This document shows, one piece after another, positions 53,538 through 63,155 of a stretch of DNA of 64,000 bases (positions within the stretch are counted from its first letter, which is position 1; each line of letters opens with the position of its first letter). The stretch lies in assembly GCF_010820665.1 (NCBI RefSeq), contig NZ_JAAIKC010000002.1, positions 62,001 through 126,000 on the forward strand. Reading direction: 5' to 3'. Origin of the DNA: Paenibacillus sp. SYP-B3998. Lineage in GTDB: Bacteria; Bacillota; Bacilli; Paenibacillales; NBRC-103111. A program made the translations under genes and the position numbers. Below the pieces are notes generated by a model. It did not search any database. It saw only the letters and a program-made list of their open reading frames with translations, and was not told where the DNA came from.

Positions 53538-56395
53538 TGCTCCACCTCCCCCATCCATTGCTCAATCCTCGGTAACATTTGCTCCGTCGTCATATGTTCA
53601 ATCTTTGGTCCAGGCAATGAATAGAGGAAGTGCTTGCCATAGTACGTATCAATGACTCTCGTGTCGTAAATAATAACAATCCCCTTATCAGAAGCTCTTC
53701 GCACGAGTCTGCCAAAGCCTTGCTTAAAGCGAATAACGGCCTGAGGAACGGAAAACTTCATAAAAGGATTCTCATTACGCTTCTTAATGTTCTCGCATTT
53801 GGCCTCAACAAGCGGATGATTAGGCGGTTGAAAGGGTAATCGAATAATTGCTAAGCAGCTGAGCGCATCTCCCGGAATGTCGACGCCTTCCCAGAAAGAA
53901 CTGGTTCCAAGCAGAACACACATCTTATTATCTTGGAACATACGGGTCAGCTTACTTCGATTACCGCTGTCTACGCCCTGCCCAAGCACCGTAATTCCAT
54001 GTGGCTTCAAGCGATCTTTCATTCCTGCGTAAATTTGCTTCAACATCCGATTAGATGTACATAAAATGAGCATGCGTCCCTTGGTCACAAGTGCTACATC
54101 ACTAAGAGATTCAATAAGTGCATTTATATAAACAGGATCGCCGGAAGGTCCTTTAATCGTCGGGAAATCCCGAGGGATTACGACAAGAGCCTGTTCCCTA
54201 TAATTAAATGGCGATGGCAGCTGCACCGTCTTCAACTTTCCAGTTTCTTCATCCCTCGGAATGTGCAGCCCAAGCTGGTCAGCCGAATATTGAAACGATT
54301 TGTTAACGGACAAAGTTGCCGAAGTAAGCACTATGCTCTCTTTCAATTCGAAAAAGTGCGTCTGGAGCAATGCACTTACATCAGTTGGCACGGAAAGGAG
54401 CTGAAGTGACTTGGCTTTTGCGTATGTCCCGGCTTCCATCCAGTACACATACCCTTCGTCCGCCATTTTCATAAAGAAATGTAAAGCGTCTCTGTGGCTG
54501 TAAAGCTCTTTTACCGTACCATTCAAATCGGTGACCAACCCTTGAACCTCAAAAACTTCCTGCATCTCTTTGATTTCACTCAAGAGCTTATCTAATGTGC
54601 GCAGCAAGTCGTTTGCATTCAAATATATATTGTCCTCCATGATCAGAAGCTCGTTCCAGTTAGGAGGCAGCAGTTCCGGCTTCACTCTCAGCACATATTG
54701 TGAATTTTCCGTCTGAGAGGGGTCGCTCTTCGAGGAAAGCAGCTCATAGAGGGACTCGCTTAGACGATCCCAGTCTTCTTTTATTTTGATGATTTTCGGA
54801 TATAACGTGTCGATTGTATAGCTCCATGCTGCCACTCGTTCAGGATGATCGTCTGATTTCTGCAAACGAAAGCGGAGCATCGGCAGTTGACCACTGCGCG
54901 TATCTTTATATAGCCATAGTAAGGAGTGATAAAAAGCCGAAGCATGTAGTTCAATACCAAGATGCTTGCTTGCCACTTCTTCAAAGTGATGCGCCTCATC
55001 GATCACCAAGTGCTTGTAAGCCGGCAGAAGCCGATTCTCAGCCTTCATATCCGTAAATAAAAGAGAATGATTGGTGATGACAACATCAGCTGCATTCGCA
55101 TCGTTACGAGCCCGGTGGTAGAAACATTTCTTATACCATGGACACATCCGATTCAAGCAGGAGTCCGTGTCACTAGCAACCGTATGCCAGAACTGTGCCC
55201 CTTTATTGCCGAAATGCAGTTCTTCCTCATCCCCATGCTCCGTCTCACTGAGCCATACAACCATTTGCGCAGCCGTAAGCGGATCTTCCTTACCGTTCTC
55301 GTAATCACGCGTCGTCAGCTTATTCTCGAATTTACGCAAACAAAGATAGTGACTTCTTCCCTTAAGCACAGCGGCATTGAATTTAACAGGAAAAATATCC
55401 TTGAGCAAGGGAATATCCCTTTCTCTAAGCTGCTCTTGTAAATTAATCGTGTGGGTTGAAACAATCACTTTCTTCTCGTTCTTGATGCCATAGTATAGAG
55501 AAGGAATTAGATAACCCAGTGATTTACCAGTACCTGTTCCTGCTTCAATCATCAAATGCTGATCGTTTTCCAGCGACTGCTCAACCTCACGAATCATTTG
55601 CTCTTGCGATTCTCGCTCTTCGAACACCTCAAACTTCATCTTAAGCGCAGCCTTTAATCCATCCTGAAACTGCGAAAAAGATCCAAGCTTATCCACATCT
55701 TCGTCTTCGCGGATGGCTGCTTCATCGCCCCAATCACTCACATTGATCGTAAATTGACGAAAATAACGATGCGCATCAGTATCGACAGCTGTTTCTGACT
55801 CTTTGAAGAGGCAAATTTCATCCAGAAACCAGCTTAAATCGTTGGCTCCGCTTTCGAGAATTTGATTCAACCTCTGAACCGTTAAAAGCGGCAATCCCAA
55901 CAATCGTTCTAAACAAATAATCCATATGAGTGCCGTAACTTCCGCATCGCTATCAGCTTGATGAGGTCTCTCATGATCCAAACCGAACATGCTGGCTACC
56001 ATACTCAACTGAAGGCTTGAAATGGACGGGAACAGCACGCGCAACATATCCATCGTATCCAAAACACGTCCTGAAAACGGCGGATACCCCGTTTTTGTCA
56101 GCCCTCTTTGCAAAAAAGTTAAATCAAATGAAACATGATGACCCACAAGTACGCAATCGAATAAAAGTGGAAACATATCCGACATCACTTGATCGAGCGA
56201 CGGGGCGTCTTTAACCATATCATCTGTAATTCCCGTTAAGGTCGTAATCGAAGAAGGTATACTGATCCCCGGTTTCACCAGAGAAGTATACCTATCAACG
56301 ATTTGAAATTGATCTATAATGACGAGCCCAACCTGGATAATCTCATCCGTCGATTGGCTTCCTGTCGTTTCAAAATCCAATACTGCAAATTTCAT
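53534..56395 (-). CDS. dinG: DinG-type helicase with N-terminal 3'-5' exonuclease domain
   Basis: 953 residues. DnaQ-like exonuclease at about 1-165: VLDFETTG, GHHVSFDLTFL and HQADSDAEVTALI supply the DEDDh residues. The XPD-like helicase follows: Walker A EAGTGTGKS near 280, VSTHTINLQEQL, DEAH box VIDEAHHFEE, and motif VI FKQGFGRLVRR. Four Cys (HYLCLRKF, then SCLNRMCPWYKKC) between motifs I and II could ligate a 4Fe-4S cluster, as in XPD and E. coli DinG. The ATG at 56393-56395 has a distant ribosome site; a TTG five codons upstream is the alternative. Its stop overlaps rex. Confidence 0.92.
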   Translation of the reverse strand: MKFAVLDFETTGSQSTDEIIQVGLVIIDQFQIVDRYTSLVKPGISIPSSITTLTGITDDMVKDAPSLDQVMSDMFPLLFDCVLVGHHVSFDLTFLQRGLTKTGYPPFSGRVLDTMDMLRVLFPSISSLQLSMVASMFGLDHERPHQADSDAEVTALIWIICLERLLGLPLLTVQRLNQILESGANDLSWFLDEICLFKESETAVDTDAHRYFRQFTINVSDWGDEAAIREDEDVDKLGSFSQFQDGLKAALKMKFEVFEERESQEQMIREVEQSLENDQHLMIEAGTGTGKSLGYLIPSLYYGIKNEKKVIVSTHTINLQEQLRERDIPLLKDIFPVKFNAAVLKGRSHYLCLRKFENKLTTRDYENGKEDPLTAAQMVVWLSETEHGDEEELHFGNKGAQFWHTVASDTDSCLNRMCPWYKKCFYHRARNDANAADVVITNHSLLFTDMKAENRLLPAYKHLVIDEAHHFEEVASKHLGIELHASAFYHSLLWLYKDTRSGQLPMLRFRLQKSDDHPERVAAWSYTIDTLYPKIIKIKEDWDRLSESLYELLSSKSDPSQTENSQYVLRVKPELLPPNWNELLIMEDNIYLNANDLLRTLDKLLSEIKEMQEVFEVQGLVTDLNGTVKELYSHRDALHFFMKMADEGYVYWMEAGTYAKAKSLQLLSVPTDVSALLQTHFFELKESIVLTSATLSVNKSFQYSADQLGLHIPRDEETGKLKTVQLPSPFNYREQALVVIPRDFPTIKGPSGDPVYINALIESLSDVALVTKGRMLILCTSNRMLKQIYAGMKDRLKPHGITVLGQGVDSGNRSKLTRMFQDNKMCVLLGTSSFWEGVDIPGDALSCLAIIRLPFQPPNHPLVEAKCENIKKRNENPFMKFSVPQAVIRFKQGFGRLVRRASDKGIVIIYDTRVIDTYYGKHFLYSLPGPKIEHMTTEQMLPRIEQWMGEVEQ

Positions 56396-56479
56396 GACGT
56401 ATACATTCAATCCCTTCGTCCTGCTCTTCTCCTAGCATACCAAATCTCATCAGGAAAAGGGAATACTTACTTCAATTCG

Positions 56480-57073
56480 TTAGGATTCATCCAGATTGAT
56501 TAGTGGTTCCATGCAGGAAGGATCGGTATGGTACGCTTTTTGAAAATACTCAAAAGCCTTTTCCATATTTTGATTCTGAATTTGGATACAACCCATAGCA
56601 TTGTAAGAGATGGCCTTCATTTTCGAATTTTCGGTTAGAGGGAGGAGAAACTGAAAATGTCGATAAGCTTCTCCATATTCCCCTTTTCGCAAATAACCCA
56701 TTGCCAAATAAACCCTTGCCAATAAAAAATCCGGCTGTCGCTTAATCAGGGTTTCGAATTCTAGAATCGCCTGATCGTACATATGCAGCTTGTAATAACC
56801 CTGTCCCCTCATAAACTCATCGGTTTGCTTACTGGACAAGTCAAGATCCATGAGCTCATTATGAAGGGTTTGAGTACTGATCGGTACGGCCCCGTAAAAC
56901 TTTCCCAGCTTCTCCTCGAATAGCAGCCAAGCCTCAATAAACTCGTCGCTCATCGTTTTTAATACTTGTAATTGCTCATCAAGTTCTGCTTTTTTGTCCC
57001 CATTACTGCTCGGATATTCTTTTTGGATTTCTTCCAAAACTTCGTTCATTGTGGAAAATAAATGCTTAAACAT
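56480..57073 (-). CDS. Tetratricopeptide repeat protein
   Basis: 197 residues from ATG 57071-57073, 8 bases behind AAGGTGG; a GTG four codons upstream falls inside that ribosome site. The N-terminal 85 residues are a helical acidic region. At least three TPR-type helix pairs follow (about 88-190), with GYYKLHMYDQAILEFETLI, YLAMGYLRKGEYGEAYRHF and YNAMGCIQIQNQNMEKAFEYF. It probably mediates protein contacts; no partner can be named. It lies between panD and dinG in place of nothing known from B. subtilis. Confidence 0.8.
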   Translation of the reverse strand: MFKHLFSTMNEVLEEIQKEYPSSNGDKKAELDEQLQVLKTMSDEFIEAWLLFEEKLGKFYGAVPISTQTLHNELMDLDLSSKQTDEFMRGQGYYKLHMYDQAILEFETLIKRQPDFLLARVYLAMGYLRKGEYGEAYRHFQFLLPLTENSKMKAISYNAMGCIQIQNQNMEKAFEYFQKAYHTDPSCMEPLINLDES

Positions 57074-57172
57074 TTGGCATCCCACCTTTGCTTCGAAAGC
57101 TTATCCTCATTCTTTGTAAACAGCGACAATTTCATTCATAAAATTGTAACGAAACTACGGAACTAAGCACTC

Positions 57173-57556
57173 TTAAAGGATCGTTGAATGAGCTTCTTCT
57201 TTGAGCAGTTGAGCCACGCGGTTACCTTCGCCCATAATGGCAATTGTGGGATGATGATGCTTCGCCTGCTCCTCTGTCATCATCGCGTAGGAAATAATGA
57301 TAACGGTATCTCCCGTCTGAACCAATCGCGCAGCCGCACCATTCAGACAAATGACACCGGAGCCGCGAGGCCCCGGGATAATGTAAGTTTCAAGACGCGC
57401 TCCATTGTTGTTATTAACAATTTGCACCTTTTCATTCGGGTACATATCAACAAGGTCAAGCAAGTCTTCATCAATCGTGATACTGCCAATATAATTCAAA
57501 TTTGCTTCCGTTACCGTAGCTCGGTGGATTTTTGCTTTCATCATTGTACGAAACAT
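57173..57556 (-). CDS. panD: Aspartate 1-decarboxylase (pyruvoyl proenzyme)
   Basis: 127 residues from ATG 57554-57556, the exact usual length; a GTG three codons upstream is rejected because it abuts the ribosome site. The self-cleavage site is Gly24-Ser25 in [10 protein letters not shown], which yields the pyruvoyl group on the alpha chain. Lys9, HRATVTEA and NGAAARLV are family signatures. It makes beta-alanine for pantothenate. It is last of panB-panC-panD and 31 bases after panC. Confidence 0.96.
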   Translation of the reverse strand: MFRTMMKAKIHRATVTEANLNYIGSITIDEDLLDLVDMYPNEKVQIVNNNNGARLETYIIPGPRGSGVICLNGAAARLVQTGDTVIIISYAMMTEEQAKHHHPTIAIMGEGNRVAQLLKEEAHSTIL

Positions 57557-57587
57557 GGCTGTCACTTCCCTAATAATAAATTGAAAT

Positions 57588-58472
57588 TTATAAAATTAAA
57601 TTGTCAATAAGGCGCGTTTTTCCAAACTTAACAGCTAAAGCGATAATGAAAGAAGTAGGATGATCAGAAGAACGACTGATTGAATTTTCCAAGGGTTCCA
57701 GGGTCGGATATGCTAACACTTCAACGTAATCAATTTCAGCTAACGGAGCCGAAGCAATATGTTCAGTAACCAGCTCTTTCAGTTCTACTGAAGTATAAGA
57801 GCTATTCGCTTGTACGAAATCTTTTGCTTTCTCCAATGATTGCGACAACACAAGGGCCTGTTTACGTTCATCCACACTCAGATAAACATTTCTTGAACTC
57901 ATCGCTAATCCGTTAGGCTCACGTAAAATTGGGCAAGGGATAATCTCTACAGGGATATTCAGATCATTAACCATCTGTTGGATCACAGCAACCTGCTGTG
58001 CATCTTTTAGTCCAAAAAAAGCTTGATCAGGCTGTACCAAATGGAACAGCTTACTGACCACTGTCGCAACACCGTCAAAATGACCAGGACGCGATGCCCC
58101 GCATAAACGAGAAGTAAGCCCTGTCACACTGACATTCGTGTGCATCGGTACTGGATACATCTCTTTAACCTCAGGTATAAAAACAATATCCACTCCCGCG
58201 GCTTCCGCTACTTGGAGATCTTGTTCGGTATTTCGAGGGTATTGCTCGAAATCTTCATTCGGCCCAAATTGCAGCGGATTAACGAAAATGCTTAATACGA
58301 CTAGTCCGCTTTGCTGCCGAGCTTCGTTTAGCAAACTAGCATGCCCTTCGTGCAAGAACCCCATTGTCGGCACAAATCCAACGGACTGATCGTTGTTACG
58401 ACGATACGAGCGAATGCGAGCTCGCAAATCGTTGATGGAATAAATGACTTCCATTGTCTTTACAGCACTCAT
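57588..58472 (-). CDS. panC: Pantothenate synthetase
   Basis: 294 residues from ATG 58470-58472; the ribosome site AAGGAG overlaps the end of panB and lies 11 bases upstream. The nucleotidyl-transfer HIGH-type motif is in [17 protein letters not shown], and [13 protein letters not shown] and [10 protein letters not shown] (KMSKS-like region) complete the site. It joins pantoate and beta-alanine with ATP. It begins 8 bases after the panB stop, so translation is likely coupled. Confidence 0.96.
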   Translation of the reverse strand: MSAVKTMEVIYSINDLRARIRSYRRNNDQSVGFVPTMGFLHEGHASLLNEARQQSGLVVLSIFVNPLQFGPNEDFEQYPRNTEQDLQVAEAAGVDIVFIPEVKEMYPVPMHTNVSVTGLTSRLCGASRPGHFDGVATVVSKLFHLVQPDQAFFGLKDAQQVAVIQQMVNDLNIPVEIIPCPILREPNGLAMSSRNVYLSVDERKQALVLSQSLEKAKDFVQANSSYTSVELKELVTEHIASAPLAEIDYVEVLAYPTLEPLENSISRSSDHPTSFIIALAVKFGKTRLIDNLIL

Positions 58473-58480
58473 CGCACCCA

Positions 58481-59335
58481 CTACTCCTTATCTCCGTACA
58501 AATATTGAACAACATCATTATCCATATGAAAGGTATTTTCTGGAGCTGGGAAAGTACGCGACTTCACTTCTTTCACGTAATCGCTAATGCCTGCTCGAAT
58601 AGTCTCCCCAATATTCGCGTACGTCTTTACGAATTTATTGGTTACATTGGCGGGTCCATATTGGAGGAGATCATGATAAACGAGTACCTGACCATCGCAA
58701 TGCACGCCAGAGCCGATACCTATCGTCGGGATAGATAGCTCCTTCGTTATCCAAGTCGCCAGTTCTTCTGTCACCAATTCCAAAACAATCGCGCAAGCGC
58801 CTGCTTGTTCAAGCGCTTTAGCATCGCTCATTAGCTTCTCTGCTTGCTCAGAACTGCGTCCCTGGACTCGGAATCCGCCCAATTGGTGAACGGATTGAGG
58901 GGTAAGCCCGAGATGCCCTACAACGGGAACTCCTGCTTTAGTAATCGCCTCTACCGTTGCGGCAATTTCAGCACCGCCTTCAAGCTTGACCGCTCTTGCG
59001 CCGCCTTCTTGCATCAACCGAGCGACGCCTTGAAAGGTAACGTCAAGACTGCCGTGATACGTTAAGAAAGGCATATCCGTAACGATAAATGTGTTTCTAG
59101 CCCCTCTGGCTGCCGCTCGTGAATGATACACCATATCCTCTAAGGTTACTGGTAGCGTTGAGTCATAACCCAAGACGACATTGCCCAATGAGTCTCCGAC
59201 GAGAATCATATCAATCCCTGCTTCTTCCGATAGCTTCGCGGACGGATAGTCATATGCCGTTACCATCGTAATCGGAACGCCGTCTTGCTTCATCTTTCTC
59301 ATCTTCACTGTTGTCAAAGGCTTGCGTTGTTCCAT
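58481..59335 (-). CDS. panB: 3-methyl-2-oxobutanoate hydroxymethyltransferase
   Basis: 284 residues, TIM barrel. VTAYDYPSAKLSEEAGIDMILVGDS holds Mg ligands near residue 46, with GGARAVKLEGG and HLGLTPQSVHQLGGFRVQGR as further PanB signatures. It makes ketopantoate from ketoisovalerate and methylene-tetrahydrofolate. It is first of panBCD and is preceded by its own promoter, a hairpin with a bulged A and an attenuator-like terminator. Confidence 0.96.
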   Translation of the reverse strand: MEQRKPLTTVKMRKMKQDGVPITMVTAYDYPSAKLSEEAGIDMILVGDSLGNVVLGYDSTLPVTLEDMVYHSRAAARGARNTFIVTDMPFLTYHGSLDVTFQGVARLMQEGGARAVKLEGGAEIAATVEAITKAGVPVVGHLGLTPQSVHQLGGFRVQGRSSEQAEKLMSDAKALEQAGACAIVLELVTEELATWITKELSIPTIGIGSGVHCDGQVLVYHDLLQYGPANVTNKFVKTYANIGETIRAGISDYVKEVKSRTFPAPENTFHMDNDVVQYLYGDKE

Positions 59336-59361
59336 GCGTATCCCAACTTTCCCTATAAAAT

Positions 59362-59391
59362 AAAAAAACCTTTTAGCTTAGAGCTAAAAGG
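59362..59391 (-). terminator. Attenuator-like terminator in the panB leader
   Basis: CCTTTTAGCT (59369-59378) and AGCTAAAAGG (59382-59391) form a perfect stem with a 3-base loop; seven T residues follow on the minus strand. It lies between the panB promoter and the panB start, 27 bases before the ATG, so it must be read through for panBCD expression. Confidence 0.8.
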
Positions 59392-59419
59392 AGCGCATGC
59401 AGAAAGAATCCAATGATCC

Positions 59420-59452
59420 TTCTGTCTCGGTCCCTTAAGGCTCAGAGCAGAA
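59420..59452 (-). ncRNA. Candidate pan-motif leader hairpin upstream of panBCD
   Basis: On the minus strand TTCTGCTC pairs with GAG-A-CAGAA, leaving a bulged A, with CCTTAAGG-rich sequence at the top. It lies in the 5' leader of panBCD. The described pan RNA motif of Firmicutes panBCD leaders is a short stem with conserved bulged adenosines, so this is a plausible instance. I cannot match it to the consensus by eye with certainty; only one bulged A is clear. Confidence 0.5.
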
Positions 59453-59468
59453 TCCAACATCTTGTTAC

Positions 59469-59497
59469 GTAGTATGTCACCTATGAACATGTGTCAA
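59469..59497 (-). promoter_or_regulatory. Promoter of panBCD
   Basis: TTGACA (complement of 59492-59497) and TACTAC (complement of 59469-59474), spaced exactly 17 bases, lie downstream of the birA stop. They place the transcript start about 130 bases before panB. Confidence 0.7.
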
Positions 59498-59568
59498 ACC
59501 AGAGTGCAATTCCCAAAGGATACCGCCTCAACATCAATTATACCAAAAGTTGCATACTTTTGATACTC

Positions 59569-60537
59569 CTACTTCAGTTCAATATCACCAGAATAAATCT
59601 TTACCTTTTCTCCTGCGCTTGTTACCACCGTCAACGCCCCTGAATCGTCGAGGGATTCCGCAATTCCTTCAACCACACCTGAATGCGTATGGGTCCGAAT
59701 AGGACGATGAAGCGTAACACTTAAAGCTTCCCATAGCAAACGAATGGGTGCAAAACCTTTGTCCAAGTAAAGAGCGTAGAGTTCCTCAAATTCTAAAAGA
59801 AAAGCTTGTACGAGGGTTTCTCTTGGAATGACGGTTCCGGAAGCAATGGCTAAGGAGGTGGCAAGTGATCGAAGTTCCTCCGGGTAATCCTCCACCTTAA
59901 GATTCGCACTAATGCCAATCCCAGCGATCACATATTTCAGACGCTCATCCTCACCGCTGCTTTCCAAGAGAATTCCACTGACTTTCTTCCCGTCGATCAG
60001 GAGGTCATTGGGCCATTTGATGCCGATATTCACCTTTACCACTTTCTGAATCGATCTGCAAAGAGCCACTGCGCTAAGCAAAGTTAACTGCGGCATAAAG
60101 AAAACCGGGATCTGCGGCGTGAGAACCAAGCTCATCCATATCCCTTTCCCCCTTGGAGAATGCCATTTACGCCCCATTCTGCCTCTCCCCGATGTTTGAG
60201 ACTCCGCCAATACTAAAGTGCCTTCAGGGGCGCCTGAGGCGACCAGAGCGTGTGCAATCGTCTGTGTGGAGTCTACTTCGCCATAAATATGCAGCTTCTT
60301 ACCGAGCACCTTGGTTTGGAGCCCTGCTAACAACTTCGTCACGTTCCATTTGTCTGGTTTTGCAAGCAACCTGTATCCTTTGCGCGGAGCTGCTTCAAAT
60401 GTGTAGCCTGCTTCGCGCAACGCTGCAATATGCTTCCAAATGGCTGTACGACTAACATTCAAGCTGCGGCTGATTTCTTCACCAGACACATAAGCGTTCG
60501 GATTTTGTTCAAATAAGGCTAAGATCCGTTCGTTCAT
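59569..60537 (-). CDS. birA: Bifunctional biotin protein ligase and biotin operon repressor
   Basis: 322 residues from ATG 60535-60537. An N-terminal helix-turn-helix (about 1-60, VSGEEISRSLNVSRTAIWKHIAALREAGY) marks the repressor-type BirA. The ligase domain has SGRGRMGRKWHSPRGKGIWMS near residue 115, the biotinyl-AMP loop, and IKWPNDLLIDGKKVSGIL near 175. It biotinylates carboxylases and, in its AMP-bound form, represses biotin genes. Order cca-birA-panBCD is as in B. subtilis; no bio genes lie here. Confidence 0.95.
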   Translation of the reverse strand: MNERILALFEQNPNAYVSGEEISRSLNVSRTAIWKHIAALREAGYTFEAAPRKGYRLLAKPDKWNVTKLLAGLQTKVLGKKLHIYGEVDSTQTIAHALVASGAPEGTLVLAESQTSGRGRMGRKWHSPRGKGIWMSLVLTPQIPVFFMPQLTLLSAVALCRSIQKVVKVNIGIKWPNDLLIDGKKVSGILLESSGEDERLKYVIAGIGISANLKVEDYPEELRSLATSLAIASGTVIPRETLVQAFLLEFEELYALYLDKGFAPIRLLWEALSVTLHRPIRTHTHSGVVEGIAESLDDSGALTVVTSAGEKVKIYSGDIELK

Positions 60538-60585
60538 CAATACTCACTCACGATCTATTGTAATTTCATTACTCTTATAAATCAT

Positions 60586-60623
60586 AAAACCGCGCCGACG
60601 CTAGTTGCAAGCATCGCGCGCGG
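60586..60623 (-). terminator. Possible terminator at the end of cca
   Basis: On the minus strand CCGCGCGCGATGC and GCGTCGGCGCGG form a GC-rich stem across the cca stop codon, followed by only TTTTATGATTT. The T tract is short, so partial read-through into birA is likely. Confidence 0.5.
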
Positions 60624-61932
60624 CGCATAGTAAAGCCTGGCGCTCATTTTGGATTTCGCCTAACGCTGTTAACTCCAAAAGCTGTAGAAGCAGCTTTCCC
60701 ATCCAAGGGCCGGGCGGCTTGCCTGTCAGCTCCGCCAAATCTGTACCGGATAGGAGGAGATCTTTCAGACTGAAACAAGGAATCTCGCTCAGCCAGTCTT
60801 CCCCGTTCCGCAGCAAGGCTGGTACTATGCTTGAGCGAAAGCGTGCAAGTTCGCCGTCCGTTTCTCGATCTGGCTGCGGCAATACACGCAGCACACGTAG
60901 CAGCGTGCTCGCAGCAGCAGAGCCGTGGCGCACAGCTCCAAACTTCCAGGCACGCTCTAGCAAAGGCTGGTCTGCCGTGTCTGAAGCCGCGTCCTGTGTA
61001 TCGCCGCCAAGCAGCTGCGCGGCCAGCGACTCGCGCAGGGCCAGCACGGCCACTACCGCGTCCATATCCGCACGGGAGAAGGTGAGCTCTTGGAGAGCTT
61101 GGCGAACGGAGTCCGCTGGCGTCTCCATCAGCATCAGCAGCAGAACCCAGCGGTCATGCTGCTCAGCAAGCGCGCTGACGACGTCCAGCGCGGCGTCGTG
61201 GGCGAGCCATCGCTCGAAGGGCAGCGGCAGCTGCTTTTTGAGATGCGCCGTCAAGCGGCTCGCCAAAAGCAACCGCACAGCCCTTGCCGGGGCTGGGCCT
61301 TCAACCATGCGCTGCAGCTCGCTGCGCACGCGCTCCATTGCGATGTGGCGCAGCAGCGAAGCCTGCGCCAACAGCGCAGCCCATGTTTTCGCCTCGATTT
61401 CCAGTTGATAGGTCGAGGCAAAACGAATGCAGCGAAGCATGCGCAGCGCATCTTCGCCAAATCGTTCCTCCGCGGCGCCAACGCAGCGGAGGATGCCATC
61501 CTCGATATCCTTTTGGCCGCCAAAAGGATCAAGCACTGCACCCGCCATATCCATCGCCATGGCATTCATTGTAAAGTCGCGACGTCTCAGATCCTCCGAA
61601 AGATCCGAGATATACGCTACAGATGTGGGTCGGCGGAAGTTTTCATACTGAGATTCTGTACGAAATGTCGTTACTTCGTAAGTCCCTTGTTTCAATATTA
61701 CCGTAACCGTTCCGTGCTGCAACCCTGTTGGCGCCGTTCGCGGAAAGCATTCCATCACCTGCTCAGGCAACGCAGAGGTCGCGATATCAATATCCTTGAT
61801 CGGCTTTTGGAGCACGGCATCACGCACGCATCCGCCAACCAAATACGCTTCGTATCCCGCCGCCATGAGTTGGGTAAGGACGTAATCCGCTCCATGATCA
61901 GATACTTTTTTCAGACCACCAACTGACATCAT
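60601..61932 (-). CDS. cca: CCA-adding tRNA nucleotidyltransferase
   Basis: 443 residues. The class II nucleotidyltransferase head has YLVGGCVRD near residue 30 and the metal-binding KDIDIATSA (D-x-D); RRDFTMNAMAMD and the template motif EDALRMLRCIRFAS follow. The C-terminal 200 residues are helical and Ala/Leu-rich. It builds or repairs the CCA end of tRNAs. The gene from about 60,600 to 61,500 is clearly richer in G and C than its neighbours and contains several perfect hairpins, but the frame is intact. It starts at ATG behind GGGG. Confidence 0.93.
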   Translation of the reverse strand: MMSVGGLKKVSDHGADYVLTQLMAAGYEAYLVGGCVRDAVLQKPIKDIDIATSALPEQVMECFPRTAPTGLQHGTVTVILKQGTYEVTTFRTESQYENFRRPTSVAYISDLSEDLRRRDFTMNAMAMDMAGAVLDPFGGQKDIEDGILRCVGAAEERFGEDALRMLRCIRFASTYQLEIEAKTWAALLAQASLLRHIAMERVRSELQRMVEGPAPARAVRLLLASRLTAHLKKQLPLPFERWLAHDAALDVVSALAEQHDRWVLLLMLMETPADSVRQALQELTFSRADMDAVVAVLALRESLAAQLLGGDTQDAASDTADQPLLERAWKFGAVRHGSAAASTLLRVLRVLPQPDRETDGELARFRSSIVPALLRNGEDWLSEIPCFSLKDLLLSGTDLAELTGKPPGPWMGKLLLQLLELTALGEIQNERQALLCAARDACN

Positions 61933-61963
61933 TGATTCAAACCCCTAACTACCCCATAGCCTT

Positions 61964-63136
61964 CTACTGACAAAACGAGTCAACAATACGATGAGATTCT
62001 GGCAATTCTCTTCCTAACACACGATAATAAATTTCTTCATATTGAACTGTGGTGATGTCATTGCAAAATGTATGCCGAGCGCGATATAAACAGTTCTGTA
62101 CAACTTGCTCGTAATGCTCTGTATCAGTGAGTAGATGAATCACATGCTCGGCCATCTTCTCTGTATCTCCTGTTTCCGCTAAATAACCCGTCTCACCGTG
62201 CGTGATTAGCTCTGGGATGCCTCCGGCATTAGAGCCCACCGTTGGAACGCCGCAAGCCATCGCTTCCAACGCGACGAGTCCGAAGCTCTCCTTCTCCGAC
62301 GGCAATAGCATGACATCCGCGAGTGAAATCACCTGCGCAACATCATCCTGCTTCCCGCAGAATGTCACCTTATCCGTAAGGCCAAGCTCCCTTACTTTCG
62401 AAATCATCTTCGACAAATCCGGGCCTTCCCCTACAAAGAGCAACCGTGAACGTACTGTTTTACTTACTTTCGCGAAAATTTCAATGACATCCTGGACGCG
62501 TTTAACCGGTCTGAAGTTGGATATATGAATCAGAATCTTCTCATCTGGTCGCGCAAACTCCCCACGAAGCTTTGAAATATCTCGCGGGTAATACACGCGT
62601 TTATCGACAAAATTGTAAGCTAAATCAATATCTCGATCAATATCGAGAGACTCTCTCGTCTCTTTGATTAAATCCTTCGAGACAGCCGTAACTGCATCAC
62701 TCTCATTAATCGCATACCGAATTAAATCTGAGATGGAATGATCTTGTCCAAGTACCGTTATATCCGTCCCATGTAAGGTTGTTACGACTTTCAGTTTACT
62801 TCCAATCATTTGCTTAGCCAGTAGCGCGCACACCGCATGTGGAATTGCATAGTGCACGTGGAGCAGATCAAGATCCTCCATTTTGGCTACTTGTGCCAAC
62901 TTACTCGCAAGTGAAAGATCATAAGGCGGATAACGGAATACATAGTATTCACTCACTTCCACCTCATGATAAAAAATATTTTTATGAAATTTACCTAATC
63001 GAAAAGGCATGCTGTGCGTAATAAAATGGACTTCATGCCCTTTCTCGGCAAGCAGCTTGCCAAGCTCCGTCGCAACAACGCCAGAGCCCCCTAGTGTTGG
63101 ATAACAGGTAATTCCAATTTTCAGCTTATCGTTCAT
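61964..63136 (-). CDS. bshA: N-acetyl-alpha-D-glucosaminyl L-malate synthase (bacillithiol)
   Basis: 390 residues from ATG 63134-63136, 6 bases after GAGG; an ATG four codons upstream is possible. GT4 glycosyltransferase: N-terminal TCYPTLGGSGVVATELG, acceptor-side HVHYAIPHAVCALLAK, and donor-site SEKESFGLVALEAMACGVPTVGSNAGGIPE near 285-315 with the E-x7-E pair. It joins GlcNAc and malate, the first bacillithiol step. It is 19 bases after bshB1 as in other Bacillales. Confidence 0.95.
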   Translation of the reverse strand: MNDKLKIGITCYPTLGGSGVVATELGKLLAEKGHEVHFITHSMPFRLGKFHKNIFYHEVEVSEYYVFRYPPYDLSLASKLAQVAKMEDLDLLHVHYAIPHAVCALLAKQMIGSKLKVVTTLHGTDITVLGQDHSISDLIRYAINESDAVTAVSKDLIKETRESLDIDRDIDLAYNFVDKRVYYPRDISKLRGEFARPDEKILIHISNFRPVKRVQDVIEIFAKVSKTVRSRLLFVGEGPDLSKMISKVRELGLTDKVTFCGKQDDVAQVISLADVMLLPSEKESFGLVALEAMACGVPTVGSNAGGIPELITHGETGYLAETGDTEKMAEHVIHLLTDTEHYEQVVQNCLYRARHTFCNDITTVQYEEIYYRVLGRELPESHRIVDSFCQ

Positions 63137-63155
63137 ACCCTTCCTCATTTCCCAA

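Noticed and set aside
60605..61408. Long plus-strand open frame of 267 codons opposite cca, and another of 278 codons at 61090-61926
   Set aside because: Both are antisense shadows of a clear cca gene in GC-rich DNA; they have low-complexity Ser/Arg/Ala-rich translations, no domain motifs and no ribosome site.
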